From: DASREM01 sp035652095 | GTDB lineage: Bacteria > Acidobacteriota > Terriglobia > Terriglobales > Acidobacteriaceae | Direction: 5' to 3' | Assembly (NCBI GenBank): GCA_035652095.1 | Contig: DASREM010000019.1 | Span: 40,003 to 104,002 of the forward strand | Length of the DNA stretch: 64,000 nt | Part shown: piece by piece, positions 9,701-17,033 of the stretch | Layout of the letters: the number at the start of each line of letters is the position of its first letter | Numbering within the stretch: the stretch's first letter is position 1 | Made by a program: the position numbers and the translations under genes | Notes under the pieces: model-generated | Database searches by the model: none | Seen by the model: the letters and a program-made list of their open reading frames with translations, nothing else | What the model was told of the DNA's origin: nothing

Positions 9701-10552
9701 GGAGTGGTCCGTGGCGCACAAGGTTCCGCCTGGATCCTTGAACGGATCAGGCTGCTGGTTCAGGAAGTACTGGTTGGCATCGAAGATGTCGTTGCGCACG
9801 TACTCCCAAAGGCTGCCATGAAAGGCGTTCGTTCCGGACTTGGTGACCAGGTTGTTGATCGAGCCGGCGCTGTTGCCGTACTGAGCTGACATGTTCAGCT
9901 GCAGCTGCTGGAATTCCTGGACGGTGTCTTGAATCGGCGTGTTGATGTTGCCGCCGCTCAGACCTTTGTTCGAAACGCCGTTAATAAGAAAGCCGTTGAA
10001 GTCTTCGCGAAGCCCGTTGACTACCGCGTTGTGGCCGTTTTCGAAGTCCACGCCTGTGACGTTGACCGCGCCTGGCGCCAACTGGATCAGGTCATAAACG
10101 TTGCGGCCGTTCAGCGGCAGGTTGGCGATCTGCGTGGAAGACACGGTGGTTGCCAGCTTCGAATCTTCTGTATTGACGGCCGCGGCTTCGCCCGTCACTT
10201 CCACTACTTCGCGGGCCTGGCCGAGTTGCATCTTGAAGTCGGCGTGCTGAGTGCTGCCCGCGTTCAGAGTGAGGTCGTTATTGGCCGCCGTCTTGAAGCC
10301 CGAGGCCTCTACGGTGATCTTGTAGGTGCCCGGCGGCAGCTGGCTAGCGGTGTAGTTGCCGGTTTGATTGGTCGAAGTCGTGACCGAAAGGTTGGTCCCG
10401 ATGTTGGTGATTGTGACCTTGGCATTTGCAATTGCCGCATTCGACGGGTCAGTGACTGTTCCCGTGAACTGGCCGTTCTGGACCTGAGCAATGGCCGACA
10501 GAGCCAGTGCCAGCACAGTAAATAACGCGAGGCAGAACTGCAGCTTTTTCAT
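6773..10552 (-). CDS. TonB-dependent receptor, Oar-like, with carboxypeptidase-regulatory N-domain
   Basis: 1259 aa. Signal peptide MKKLQFCLALFTVLALALSA. Residues 25-105 form a CarboxypepD_reg-like beta sandwich (GQFTGTVTDPSNAAIANAKV). The TonB plug follows (LATTVSSTQIANLPLNGRNV, then IQLAPGAVNVTG), and then a long 22-strand-type barrel rich in aromatic and glycine motifs, ending in LQLGLKLSF with terminal Phe. This is the large Oar/SusC-like receptor class abundant in Acidobacteria, which imports bulky substrates or is involved in surface display. Long open frames on the opposite strand are shadows. The upstream 389-nt gap probably holds its promoter. Ligand not deducible; neighbouring sulfatase-like and UnbV genes suggest a polysaccharide, glycan or peptide conjugate. 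Confidence 0.95.
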   Translation of the reverse strand: MKKLQFCLALFTVLALALSAIAQVQNGQFTGTVTDPSNAAIANAKVTITNIGTNLSVTTSTNQTGNYTASQLPPGTYKITVEASGFKTAANNDLTLNAGSTQHADFKMQLGQAREVVEVTGEAAAVNTEDSKLATTVSSTQIANLPLNGRNVYDLIQLAPGAVNVTGVDFENGHNAVVNGLREDFNGFLINGVSNKGLSGGNINTPIQDTVQEFQQLQLNMSAQYGNSAGSINNLVTKSGTNAFHGSLWEYVRNDIFDANQYFLNQQPDPFKDPGGTLCATDHSKCFKPPLRFNQFGGTFGGPIIKDKLFFFASYQGDRFKTTGTPTTIKIESPEFRAAVESAFPNSTAALLYKSFLPLLPGTNAVSLDTYTGGDYSLYLCPFDGSPEAAALAAKFQGFLGVTGTDITNAPAGCSLTPQAGVINRSSPFQLDSVAIFGSQTGSLGNGNLFNGNEGSFRLDYQPRTSDRFSAQYNYFRSSDQFGPCNPACTRGFTNPSRNQFPGGQFSWVHTFSPTILNEFRAGYAQNNTKVGAGIPGVPQIGLAGILDDGTAGFGSYAGYPQFFKEHIYTYSDLVSISHGNHNIKIGADFRRNIENSLFSVARPSYEFFDPLFFAADAAAEENAGVNPGICTAPCTSFNTTPTPFLAENTRHWRNFEVGVFFQDDWKVSRKLTLNLGLRWDLFTRHNEEDNLATTFIPGPGDNLLTQVQTANNPANCPSTFTAQQIAQIAQLKGVCGPGGFAPASSLGAGDHNNFGPRVGFAYDVFGNGKTAIRGGFGVSYEGTLYNPLSNSRWNLPYYSFNFVDNFLNGDVNTVIYGPTTCTSSSCSPSSAAPTFSGAPTNPGQGIGAQATGNLTGWAPFSPNQAVLTGIVLPEGVRDPYVYNFFFGVQHELPAKFVLETNYVGNAGHKLFRAENINRHPGSVLPTGSVITDNFGRTWVGNGGFANNDYGNLRNWRNVVNSNYNSLQMSLRKQLSHGLLFNVNYTYSHTIDGGSTWHSGATTANGAAAGEGYTTDFTLPGLDRGNSLFDIRHRLVLNYVYELPGKNLHGVLGYVLGGWSYNGVWSFQTGAHWEPFRGGAARLREISDPTTGCSATDVNTGNCQNLGGDYNLDHGRNDRPSSSIANFSPDRNTFATGWCPGGSLDPAAGGCVASGGVPSQAGLPVFSAPCLGCVGSLGRNTFVGPGIWFADMTLGKTFKFTERVNLKFEAQGFNVFNRANFVLATAGGGAHNDLRDANFGKAAGTLNARNLQLGLKLSF

Positions 10553-10905
10553 TTAGCCTACCCTCTCGCATTGAGCGAAGTTGTCAAAGACAGCAAAGTT
10601 GTGACCAGGAGACACAATCCTCACAGCGTGATGTAAGCGGCATCACTAAGCGCTGTGAAGTGCGCAGCATTTTGCGCTCCTGTATTTCTCTCTGTCAAGC
10701 TGTGTTGCTGGTGTGTAACGGTTATTTGAACCCAGGATGCGAGCCCGTAGCCCACTGCGAAACCCGCACCAATCGGGGGTCGAGGCGCACGTACGCTGCC
10801 AAAACATCTCCCAATCGGCTCAACGGCTTACAGATGTCTTGTGGGTTGCCGCTATGACGAACAGTACGGTCCGGAACATTGGCCTACACTTTTTGGAAGA
10901 TTGTC
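10553..10905. other. Intergenic region upstream of the TonB receptor, with nested inverted repeat
   Basis: About 350 nt without a convincing gene; the short plus-strand frames here have no family resemblance. The notable structure is a nested inverted repeat at 10621-10658: outer arms TCACAGCG and CGCTGTGA, inner arms TGATG and CATCA. It lies 69 nt upstream of the receptor ATG. TTGTG and CACAA half-sites flank a 9-nt spacer nearby at about 10599-10617. These are candidate operator or 5' UTR structures. Confidence 0.45.
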
Positions 10906-10940
10906 CCTTGACTCACAGCAGGGTGTGAGCCCTGTCAAGG
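10906..10940 (-). terminator. Nested hairpin after the ASPIC/UnbV gene
   Basis: Outer arms CCTTGAC (10906-10912) and GTCAAGG (10934-10940) enclose inner arms CTCACA (10912-10917) and TGTGAG (10924-10929). The hairpin begins 2 nt after the TGA stop of the UnbV-like gene. There is no strong U-run, so it may be a Rho-assisted terminator or a 3' stabilising hairpin. Confidence 0.45.
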
Positions 10941-10941
10941 C

Positions 10942-12687
10942 TCAGTGTGACGTTCCGGATGGGGGCGGTTGGGGAACAGATTCGGGTGCGGCGCCACTTT
11001 CCTGGATCACCAGTTCCTGATCAGCCTTGGTTGGCCCCAGGCGGCTGGTCTTGCCGGAAGGCCAGCGCACGAGAATGGAATCCGCGGTGGTCGCGTCACC
11101 CAGTCCAAAGTGAAGGCGTGGGTCGCTGGCCGACTCGAAACTGCTGTTGGCGCGGATTTCGGATTCTTGCGTGAGCCCTCCTGCCTTTACCTCCACCCGT
11201 GCCCCAAACCCGTCGCGGTTCGAAATCGAGCCGACCGTCTTGATTCGCAGCCAATGTCCAGATTTCGAAGCGCCGTTTCTCAATAACACCGGCGATCCGT
11301 CGAGCACGGTCATAACAACGTCCTGCCTGCCGTTGTTCCGAAAATCTCCGGTTGCTGCGCCTCGTCCCACGTAACGGCGGGTAAGTGCAGAGCCCGCGCT
11401 GGAACTGATCTCGGAGAACTTACCATTCTGCGTGTTATGGAAAAGGAATGGGTGCTCGGCGTAAGTCACGCCGAAGGAATGCTGATCTACCTGCGGGTTG
11501 ACGTGTCCGTTGGCGACGAAGACGTCTTTCCAGCCGTCGTTGTCAAAGTCCAGAAACTTCATTCCGAAGGCAAGGAAAGGCATGCTGATGGGCCCAAAGC
11601 CAGCGGGCCCGGCAAGATCACTGAACCCGCCATGCTGATCGTTGCGGTATAGATTATTGGTGTCGTCCGAGAAATTGGCCTTGATGATGTCTGGCCAGCC
11701 ATCATTGTCGTAATCCTCGGAGTCAATGCCCATGCCGGCTTGTTCCCGGCCATCGGCGCTGTAGGCGACTCCGGCTTCGGCCCCTACTTCCGTAAACCCG
11801 CCCTTGCAATCGTTGTGGTAGAGCAGGCTGGGCGAGGAATCATTCGCCACGTAGATGTCGGGACAACCGTCTTTGTCGTAGTCGAGCCAAATCACCGCCA
11901 GAGCGTAAAAACCATCCGGATCGACCTTGAGCTTGTCGCTCACGTCGGTGAAGGTGCCGTCGCCGTTGTTGTGATAGAGACGATCGCGCGACCCCTTCAG
12001 ACCGCGCGGGCCACAGGAGACAGCGATGCCGCGATATTGACAGAACGGCCCGACCCCGAAGGGGGGCAAGTGGTTCAGGTCGAGGTCCACGTAATTGGCG
12101 ACGTAGAGGTCCAGCTTGCCGTCGCGATCGTAGTCTCCGAAGGCGGCACTGGTGCCCCACCGTCCACCGTCGTCCACCCCGGCCTGCGCGGTCACGTCGG
12201 TGAAGGTCCCGTCACGATTGTTGTGAAGAAGAACGCCGCCGTTCAGATAAGTGAGGTACAAGTCTTCCCAGCCATCGTTGTCGTAGTCTCCCACCGCCAC
12301 GCCGAACCCCCATCCGCAGCGGTTCAGTCCGGATTTCGCGGTCACGTCAATAAATGTGCCGTCATGCTGGTTGCGGTAGAGTTTGCCGGAATGACATTTG
12401 CTCGCGCGCATGTCCTCGAGCGTCGAACCATTGGTGAAGTAGATGTCCATCCATCCGTCGTTGTCGTAGTCGAATACGGCTACGCCGCCGCACATGGAGT
12501 CCATGATGTACCGCTTATCGAGGCTGCCGCAGGTCAAGTGGAAGTCGATTCCCGAGGCACGGGTTACGTCGGTGAACACAGCCGGAGCGATGGTAGCGGC
12601 GGCTTTCTTTGTCCTTGCGGCCTGACCGAGCAGCGACACGCTCGCCATGATCAGCGTGGCGAGAACGAGGCACCGCGTGGGCTTCAC
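10942..12687 (-). CDS. FG-GAP/VCBS repeat protein with C-terminal ASPIC/UnbV domain
   Basis: 581 aa from a GTG that overlaps the stop of the upstream TPR gene (GTGA), implying translational coupling. Signal peptide MKPTRCLVLATLIMASVSLL. Residues 35-440 hold repeated FG-GAP calcium-type motifs (FDYDNDGWMDIYFTNG, GDYDNDGWEDLYLTYLNG, FGDYDRDGKLDLYVANY), forming a probable seven-bladed propeller. Residues 470-560 match the ASPIC/UnbV module (RDGFGARVEVKAGG, ILVRWPSGK). Such proteins are exported and often paired with TPR proteins near SusC/Oar-type receptors. Molecular function is not established; a surface binding protein is likely. Confidence 0.92.
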   Translation of the reverse strand: MKPTRCLVLATLIMASVSLLGQAARTKKAAATIAPAVFTDVTRASGIDFHLTCGSLDKRYIMDSMCGGVAVFDYDNDGWMDIYFTNGSTLEDMRASKCHSGKLYRNQHDGTFIDVTAKSGLNRCGWGFGVAVGDYDNDGWEDLYLTYLNGGVLLHNNRDGTFTDVTAQAGVDDGGRWGTSAAFGDYDRDGKLDLYVANYVDLDLNHLPPFGVGPFCQYRGIAVSCGPRGLKGSRDRLYHNNGDGTFTDVSDKLKVDPDGFYALAVIWLDYDKDGCPDIYVANDSSPSLLYHNDCKGGFTEVGAEAGVAYSADGREQAGMGIDSEDYDNDGWPDIIKANFSDDTNNLYRNDQHGGFSDLAGPAGFGPISMPFLAFGMKFLDFDNDGWKDVFVANGHVNPQVDQHSFGVTYAEHPFLFHNTQNGKFSEISSSAGSALTRRYVGRGAATGDFRNNGRQDVVMTVLDGSPVLLRNGASKSGHWLRIKTVGSISNRDGFGARVEVKAGGLTQESEIRANSSFESASDPRLHFGLGDATTADSILVRWPSGKTSRLGPTKADQELVIQESGAAPESVPQPPPSGTSH

Positions 12688-13793
12688 TGGGTGGGTCCTG
12701 AGGCCATGCCCCCGGTTTGAGGCTGCGCCTTCTTCAATTCGACGAACTTCTGCCGCTCCGCGCGGGCCTCGTCAGAATTGCCGGTTTTTTCCAGTGCCCG
12801 CGCCAGTTGATAGTGGGCGCTTGGATCATTCGGATTTAACTGGGAAGCGCGTTTCAGCCACAGGATTGCTCCCGAAGCGTCGTCGGCCAGCAGCAGCGCT
12901 TTGCCCAGGTCATAGGCGGTATCGGCCTTCTGCGGTGCAAGCTCGAGCGCTCTCTTTAGTTTCGGAATGGCGGAGTTCCAGTCGCCGGATTCCAGCAGGC
13001 AGTGTCCATAATGCGCGAGCACCAGCGGATTGTCAGGCGTGCGCACCGCTTCTTTTTCATACTCGGCGAGCGCTTCCGGGGTCCGGCCAAGGCTTCCCAA
13101 GGCATAGGCGAGGTGATAGTGGCCTAAAGGCACGTCGGGGTTTTGGCGCAGCGCAAGCTTGAACTGGTCAATTGCCTGTACGGTGCGGTTGGTGTTTTGA
13201 TACGCCGTTCCTAGCAAAACGTGCGCCAGCGCATCGGAAGGCTTGAGCTTCACCGCTGCTTCAAGTTGTTCGGCGGCAGGAGCGAATTGATTGTCCTGGA
13301 GAAGCACCAGGGCGGTATCGAATTGAACGTCAAATTGTCCCGGTTGCAAGCGTTGTGCCGCATGAAGGGCATCGAGCGCCGCCGAATTTTGGCCGGCTTT
13401 GAAATAGGCGAGTCCCATCCAGTGTTGCAGTTGCGCATCGCGCGGCCAGCGCGCCACCGCTTTCTTGCCGAACTCCAGGGCCTCATCGAGACGGCCCATC
13501 TCGAGAAAGGTCAGCAACAGGCCGCGATGCGCAGCCAAATCGTTTGGCGCAACCCGGAGCGCGTCCTGAAACAGGGACTCCGCCTGCGGCAGATTGCCGG
13601 AGTCAAGCGCCGCTTGGCCTTTTTGAATCAAACTCTGCGCCTGCGGTGAAGTCTGCGCCGGTGCCCTTACAAGCAGTCCCAGACAAACCGGCAAGAACAG
13701 CGCAGCCAAAGCTGAGGAGCGGGCAAACTTTGCCCAGCAACCTTGCCAAATTAGCTCTGGCTCGAGGCCGAAAAAGGGAAAAAGACGCTGCAT
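12684..13793 (-). CDS. Exported TPR protein, coupled to ASPIC/UnbV protein
   Basis: The ATG at 13793 was chosen because it begins a positively charged segment followed by a hydrophobic stretch (SSALAALFLPVCLGLLV) and a signal-peptidase-like APAQ. The longer frame begins at a TTG at 13931 with no signal. About 369 aa. Roughly nine consecutive TPR units run from residue 55 (SGNLPQAESLFQDALRVAPN, TPEALAEYEKEAVRTPDN). The C-terminus is short and Gln/Pro-rich. Its stop codon overlaps the GTG start of the UnbV-like gene by four bases, so both are made together and probably interact in the periplasm. Confidence 0.88.
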   Translation of the reverse strand: MQRLFPFFGLEPELIWQGCWAKFARSSALAALFLPVCLGLLVRAPAQTSPQAQSLIQKGQAALDSGNLPQAESLFQDALRVAPNDLAAHRGLLLTFLEMGRLDEALEFGKKAVARWPRDAQLQHWMGLAYFKAGQNSAALDALHAAQRLQPGQFDVQFDTALVLLQDNQFAPAAEQLEAAVKLKPSDALAHVLLGTAYQNTNRTVQAIDQFKLALRQNPDVPLGHYHLAYALGSLGRTPEALAEYEKEAVRTPDNPLVLAHYGHCLLESGDWNSAIPKLKRALELAPQKADTAYDLGKALLLADDASGAILWLKRASQLNPNDPSAHYQLARALEKTGNSDEARAERQKFVELKKAQPQTGGMASGPTQ

Positions 13794-13994
13794 GGAACCG
13801 TTCCTGCATCGTAACGTGAGGCCCGTAGCGGAGGCAAACCTCGGAGGAAGAATGAGTTGCTCGATGCACAAAGGTACAGGTCCATGCGTACTATCGGTCT
13901 CCTGCCCATCTGAGTTCAAGGAAGGCCCCAAACCTGCCGTTGATGTCTAGAGAAATCGTGTTGGTTTCACTCGACGTCGAAACGGAGAACGTGC

Positions 13995-14426
13995 ATGACT
14001 ATCGATCCATCATCCGGCAGTACGGTTCGTGAAAGCGTGTTGCAACTGGCGAGAACAAAGTTGCAGGGCGCGCACGAGGATGTAAAAAGCCGCAACGGCC
14101 ACATTCAAGCCATGAAGGACGACATCAAGGCAGGGAACCTGGAGGCTGCCCAGCAGGAGCGTGAGGCAGCGCTCGCAGCAGAACAAAAAGTTCTCGCAGA
14201 CCGTAGCGCTCTTCTTGATTTCCACAAGAGCGTCGGCGGAATACGCGCGGATATTGCTCAGCGGGGCCAGGATTTTCTGACTTTCCGGACGGATATGCAG
14301 GCGGGGGATATTGAAGGGGCGAAAGCTGCTTTCCGGGCTTTCCACCAGGACCAGCGGGAGATCGTGAAGGATCTGCAGGCCCTTGGGCTGAACCCGTCTC
14401 CGTCGCCCTTCAGCGTGACCGCCTGA
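13995..14426 (+). CDS. Hypothetical helical protein with paired AGD/N-hairpin motifs
   Basis: 143 aa, no signal peptide, strongly helical and charged. A GGAG Shine-Dalgarno lies about 10 nt before the ATG. Two related segments, KDDIKAGNLEAAQQE and RTDMQAGDIEGAKAAF, sit about 65 residues apart. This suggests an internal duplication of a helix-turn-helix hairpin of the 'GD.. A. .A' type seen in many uncharacterised bacterial proteins. Monocistronic: a strong terminator follows. No catalytic motif is visible and no function can be assigned. Confidence 0.75.
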   Translation: MTIDPSSGSTVRESVLQLARTKLQGAHEDVKSRNGHIQAMKDDIKAGNLEAAQQEREAALAAEQKVLADRSALLDFHKSVGGIRADIAQRGQDFLTFRTDMQAGDIEGAKAAFRAFHQDQREIVKDLQALGLNPSPSPFSVTA

Positions 14427-14446
14427 TTGTTTATTGCTCCGCATTC

Positions 14447-14475
14447 AAGACCACGCCCAACGTGGTCTTTTTTTT
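14447..14475 (+). terminator. Rho-independent terminator
   Basis: Perfect 9-bp stem AAGACCACG / CGTGGTCTT with loop CCCAA, followed by a run of eight T (14468-14475). It starts 20 nt after the stop of the hypothetical gene. This is the clearest intrinsic terminator in the window. Confidence 0.92.
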
Positions 14476-14531
14476 ATCGAACTCTGGTTCGCGATCATCT
14501 GAATCATTGTTGCGAAATTTATGGAGGCTGC

Positions 14532-15002
14532 TTGGATCTGACTTCCCATTTTTGCCGGCTCTTCTCTTACGACGCGTGGGCGAATCGCGAAGTGTTTCGC
14601 GCTATGGACCAGGCAAAATCATTTTCTGCGAAATCCCTCAAATTGCTGGCCCATGTGACGGCTGCGGAGCGGCTTTGGTGGGACCGGTTGGAGGGGAAAC
14701 CGCAGTCCGTTCCAGTTTGGCCGGACTGGACATTGCGGGAAAGTGAATCACGCCTAACGGAAATGGAGCGCCTGTGGAAGGAATATCTCAAGGCTAGAAA
14801 AGAGGATGACTTTGCCAAAGCGGTGTCGTACGTCAACAGCAAGGGCGAATCCTACAGCAGCACTCCCTATGACATCCTGGTGCATGTGATCACGCATTCC
14901 GCCTATCACCGCGGCCAAATCGCTGCAGACATGCGGGCAGGCGGTCTCACCCCTGCCTATACCGACTATATTCACGGGGTCCGGCATGGCCTCGTAGAAT
15001 AG
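14532..15002 (+). CDS. DinB-family protein
   Basis: 156 aa from a TTG at 14532, chosen because GGAGG lies 4 nt upstream. The longer frame back to 14427 runs through the terminator stem and is rejected. It has the four-helix DinB/YfiT-like fold with the expected metal histidines: His in KLLAHVTAAERLWWDRL, and the pair in HVITHSAYHRGQIAADMR. Members are metal-dependent hydrolases or bacillithiol/mycothiol-type thiol transferases, or stress-induced proteins of unknown role. It is followed after 5 nt by the methyltransferase gene, probably one transcript. Confidence 0.85.
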   Translation: MDLTSHFCRLFSYDAWANREVFRAMDQAKSFSAKSLKLLAHVTAAERLWWDRLEGKPQSVPVWPDWTLRESESRLTEMERLWKEYLKARKEDDFAKAVSYVNSKGESYSSTPYDILVHVITHSAYHRGQIAADMRAGGLTPAYTDYIHGVRHGLVE

Positions 15003-15007
15003 TTGCG

Positions 15008-15433
15008 ATGGGAATTCTGACATTCAAGGGTGTGTTTCTCCTGCAATTGTCGGCAGCCGCGGGCATACTCGCGTTCATTATCTTTGCCCCGGGCGAGTGG
15101 AACCTGCAGCGCTGGGCCGGAGTTCTGATCGCCATCCCGGCTACAGTTCTTCTCTTCGTTGCCCGATTTCAGCTGGGCCGGTCGTTCGCGGTGCGTGCCG
15201 AAGCCCATGAATTGGTGACCCATGGCATCTACTCCAAAATTCGCAATCCCATTTATATATTCAGCGGCCTGCTGCTGTTGGCGCTCGCCCTTACTGTGAA
15301 CAAGCCCGCGCTCTTCCTTATGCTGCTGGCGCTCGTTCCAGTCCAAATCCTGCGCGCCCGCAAAGAGGCCGCCGTCCTGGAGGCCAAGTTTGGAGATGAA
15401 TATCGCCGTTACCGGCAGAAGACCTGGCTTTAG
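15008..15433 (+). CDS. Isoprenylcysteine carboxyl methyltransferase (ICMT)-family membrane protein
   Basis: 141 aa with about four transmembrane segments. The C-terminal signature of ICMT/PEMT-like methyltransferases is present: ELVTHGIYSKIRNPIYI, then an acidic/aromatic stretch FGDEYRRYRQKTWL. These bind S-adenosylmethionine at the membrane and methylate small or lipid substrates in bacteria; the substrate here is unknown. The start lies 5 nt after the DinB stop. Confidence 0.85.
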   Translation: MGILTFKGVFLLQLSAAAGILAFIIFAPGEWNLQRWAGVLIAIPATVLLFVARFQLGRSFAVRAEAHELVTHGIYSKIRNPIYIFSGLLLLALALTVNKPALFLMLLALVPVQILRARKEAAVLEAKFGDEYRRYRQKTWL

Positions 15434-15459
15434 GTCGTGATACCCTCTGTTCATCCATA

Positions 15460-16521
15460 ATGCACAATCGAATGAAGAAGACCTTCTTTCTTTTTTCTGC
15501 TCTATTCCTGTGCGGCGCCTTGCTGCTGGCTGCAGTTCCTCCGAAAGTTCAATCCCTGCCAAAGCCGGTTACGAACAACGCCGTCGCCGCTGTGAAAACC
15601 CGAGGCGCGCTGTTGCTTTTTTCGCTGATGGGCATGGGACCGGACAAAACATGGAATGCGATCACCAACTCGGTCTATTCCCTCGACGTGGATACATGGA
15701 AGTGGTCCGAGGCGCGTCCGGTCCCCGGTCCGATTGGACGAATCGCGGCCACGGCGGTCGGCGCCCGGGAACACGTCTTCCTGTTTGGTGGCTATGTGGT
15801 GGACGCGCAGGGCGGGGAAACTACCGTTCCCGATCTGAATGTCTATGAACCCCTGACTGATCGCTGGCTGCGCGGCGACGATATTCCGGTGCGGGTAGAT
15901 GATTCCGTCGCCGGCGTACGCAATGACCGCTACATCTACCTTGTCAGCGGATGGTCCAACGACGCTGCCGTCCATAACGTCCAGGTGTACGACGCAGAAA
16001 AGAACCGCTGGTTCCAGGCGACCCCGATTCCCGGCACTCCCGTTTTTGGACATGCTGGCGCGTTAGTGGACGACACCATTGTTTACGTGGACGGCGCATA
16101 TAAAAACCCTTCTGGTGAACCCAAGTACATCGCCTCGGACGAATGCTGGATGGGCAAGATCGATCACAAAGATCCAGCCAAAATCGTGTGGAGCAAACTG
16201 CCCGCCCATCCCGGCACAGCGCGCTACCGGATCGCGGCGGGCGGTTCAGGCAAGGACGATAAGATCTACTTCGCCGGTGGAACCGACAACCCGTACAACT
16301 TCAACGGAGTCGGGTATGACGGCAAGCCTGCGCAACCGTCGCCGATGACTTTTGCCTTCAACCTGAAGACCAGCAAGTGGGAGACAGTGAGCGACAAGAA
16401 CTCTTACCCGACGATGGACCATCGCGGGCTGATCGCCCTGCCACAAGGATTGGTGGTCATCGGGGGAATGGACAAGAACCAGACTGTCACGAGCACCGTC
16501 TCGCTGCTTCCTCGAAAGTGA
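15460..16521 (+). CDS. Exported Kelch-repeat beta-propeller protein
   Basis: 353 aa (or 349 from the second Met at 15472). Signal peptide MKKTFFLFSALFLCGALLLA. Kelch-like blades contain paired Gly and W/Y residues (HVFLFGGYVVDAQGG, NVYEPLTDRWLRGDDIP, YIYLVSGWSND, KIYFAGGTDNPYNFNG, LVVIGGMDKNQ). Periplasmic Kelch proteins include sialate mutarotases (NanM) and galactose-oxidase-like domains. No copper ligands or neighbouring sialate genes are seen, so function is open. Confidence 0.85.
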   Translation: MHNRMKKTFFLFSALFLCGALLLAAVPPKVQSLPKPVTNNAVAAVKTRGALLLFSLMGMGPDKTWNAITNSVYSLDVDTWKWSEARPVPGPIGRIAATAVGAREHVFLFGGYVVDAQGGETTVPDLNVYEPLTDRWLRGDDIPVRVDDSVAGVRNDRYIYLVSGWSNDAAVHNVQVYDAEKNRWFQATPIPGTPVFGHAGALVDDTIVYVDGAYKNPSGEPKYIASDECWMGKIDHKDPAKIVWSKLPAHPGTARYRIAAGGSGKDDKIYFAGGTDNPYNFNGVGYDGKPAQPSPMTFAFNLKTSKWETVSDKNSYPTMDHRGLIALPQGLVVIGGMDKNQTVTSTVSLLPRK

Positions 16522-16640
16522 ATCCGTACCGGCCCAGTAACCTGGCGCCAAGCGAAGTAAATTCAGTGTAGGAGAAACGTTCGTAATCTGCAGCCATAAA
16601 GAGAGTGATTGAAACTGTTGCATGTGCCGATGAAAGGCGC

Positions 16641-17030
16641 ATGCGCGCTCTCCGCCTGCTGATTCTCTTGATGCTCTGCTGTGGCGCTTCCCAGGCGCAG
16701 GAACTGCCTGACTTATCTTCAGCGCACCGCTTTTGGGACAAACCGAACCAGGTGCTCGTACTAACGCACGTTGCATTGGAAAGCGCTGACTTCGCGATCA
16801 CACACCGCAACTTGAGCCGCGGCGGGCGCGAGCTCAACCCCATGGGCAAAGCACTCTGCGAAAGCGGTACCGCGGGCCAAGTCACGTTCTTCGCCGCCAG
16901 GGCCGCTGCTGTGGGAACTATGGCCTACCTGTTTCACAAAACCAGGCATCACCGCCTCGAGCGCGCATTTCTGATCTTTGCGAACGCAGACTCGGCGTTT
17001 GGCGTCACTTACAGCTTCGCGCACCGGTAA
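16641..17030 (+). CDS. Small exported/membrane hypothetical protein
   Basis: 129 aa from the ATG at 16641, which starts a signal peptide (MRALRLLILLMLCCGASQA). A GTG at 16605 would add 12 residues. The body has two hydrophobic segments and the motif GGRELNPMG, reminiscent of DUF5658-type small membrane proteins (Asp/Thr helix followed by GG.E.NP). It converges on the dioxygenase gene with a 3-nt gap. Function unknown. Confidence 0.65.
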   Translation: MRALRLLILLMLCCGASQAQELPDLSSAHRFWDKPNQVLVLTHVALESADFAITHRNLSRGGRELNPMGKALCESGTAGQVTFFAARAAAVGTMAYLFHKTRHHRLERAFLIFANADSAFGVTYSFAHR

Positions 17031-17033
17031 CGC

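Noticed and set aside
11740..12720. 326-codon plus-strand frame opposite the ASPIC/UnbV gene
   Set aside because: Shadow of repeated FG-GAP codons; no signal, motif or ribosome site.
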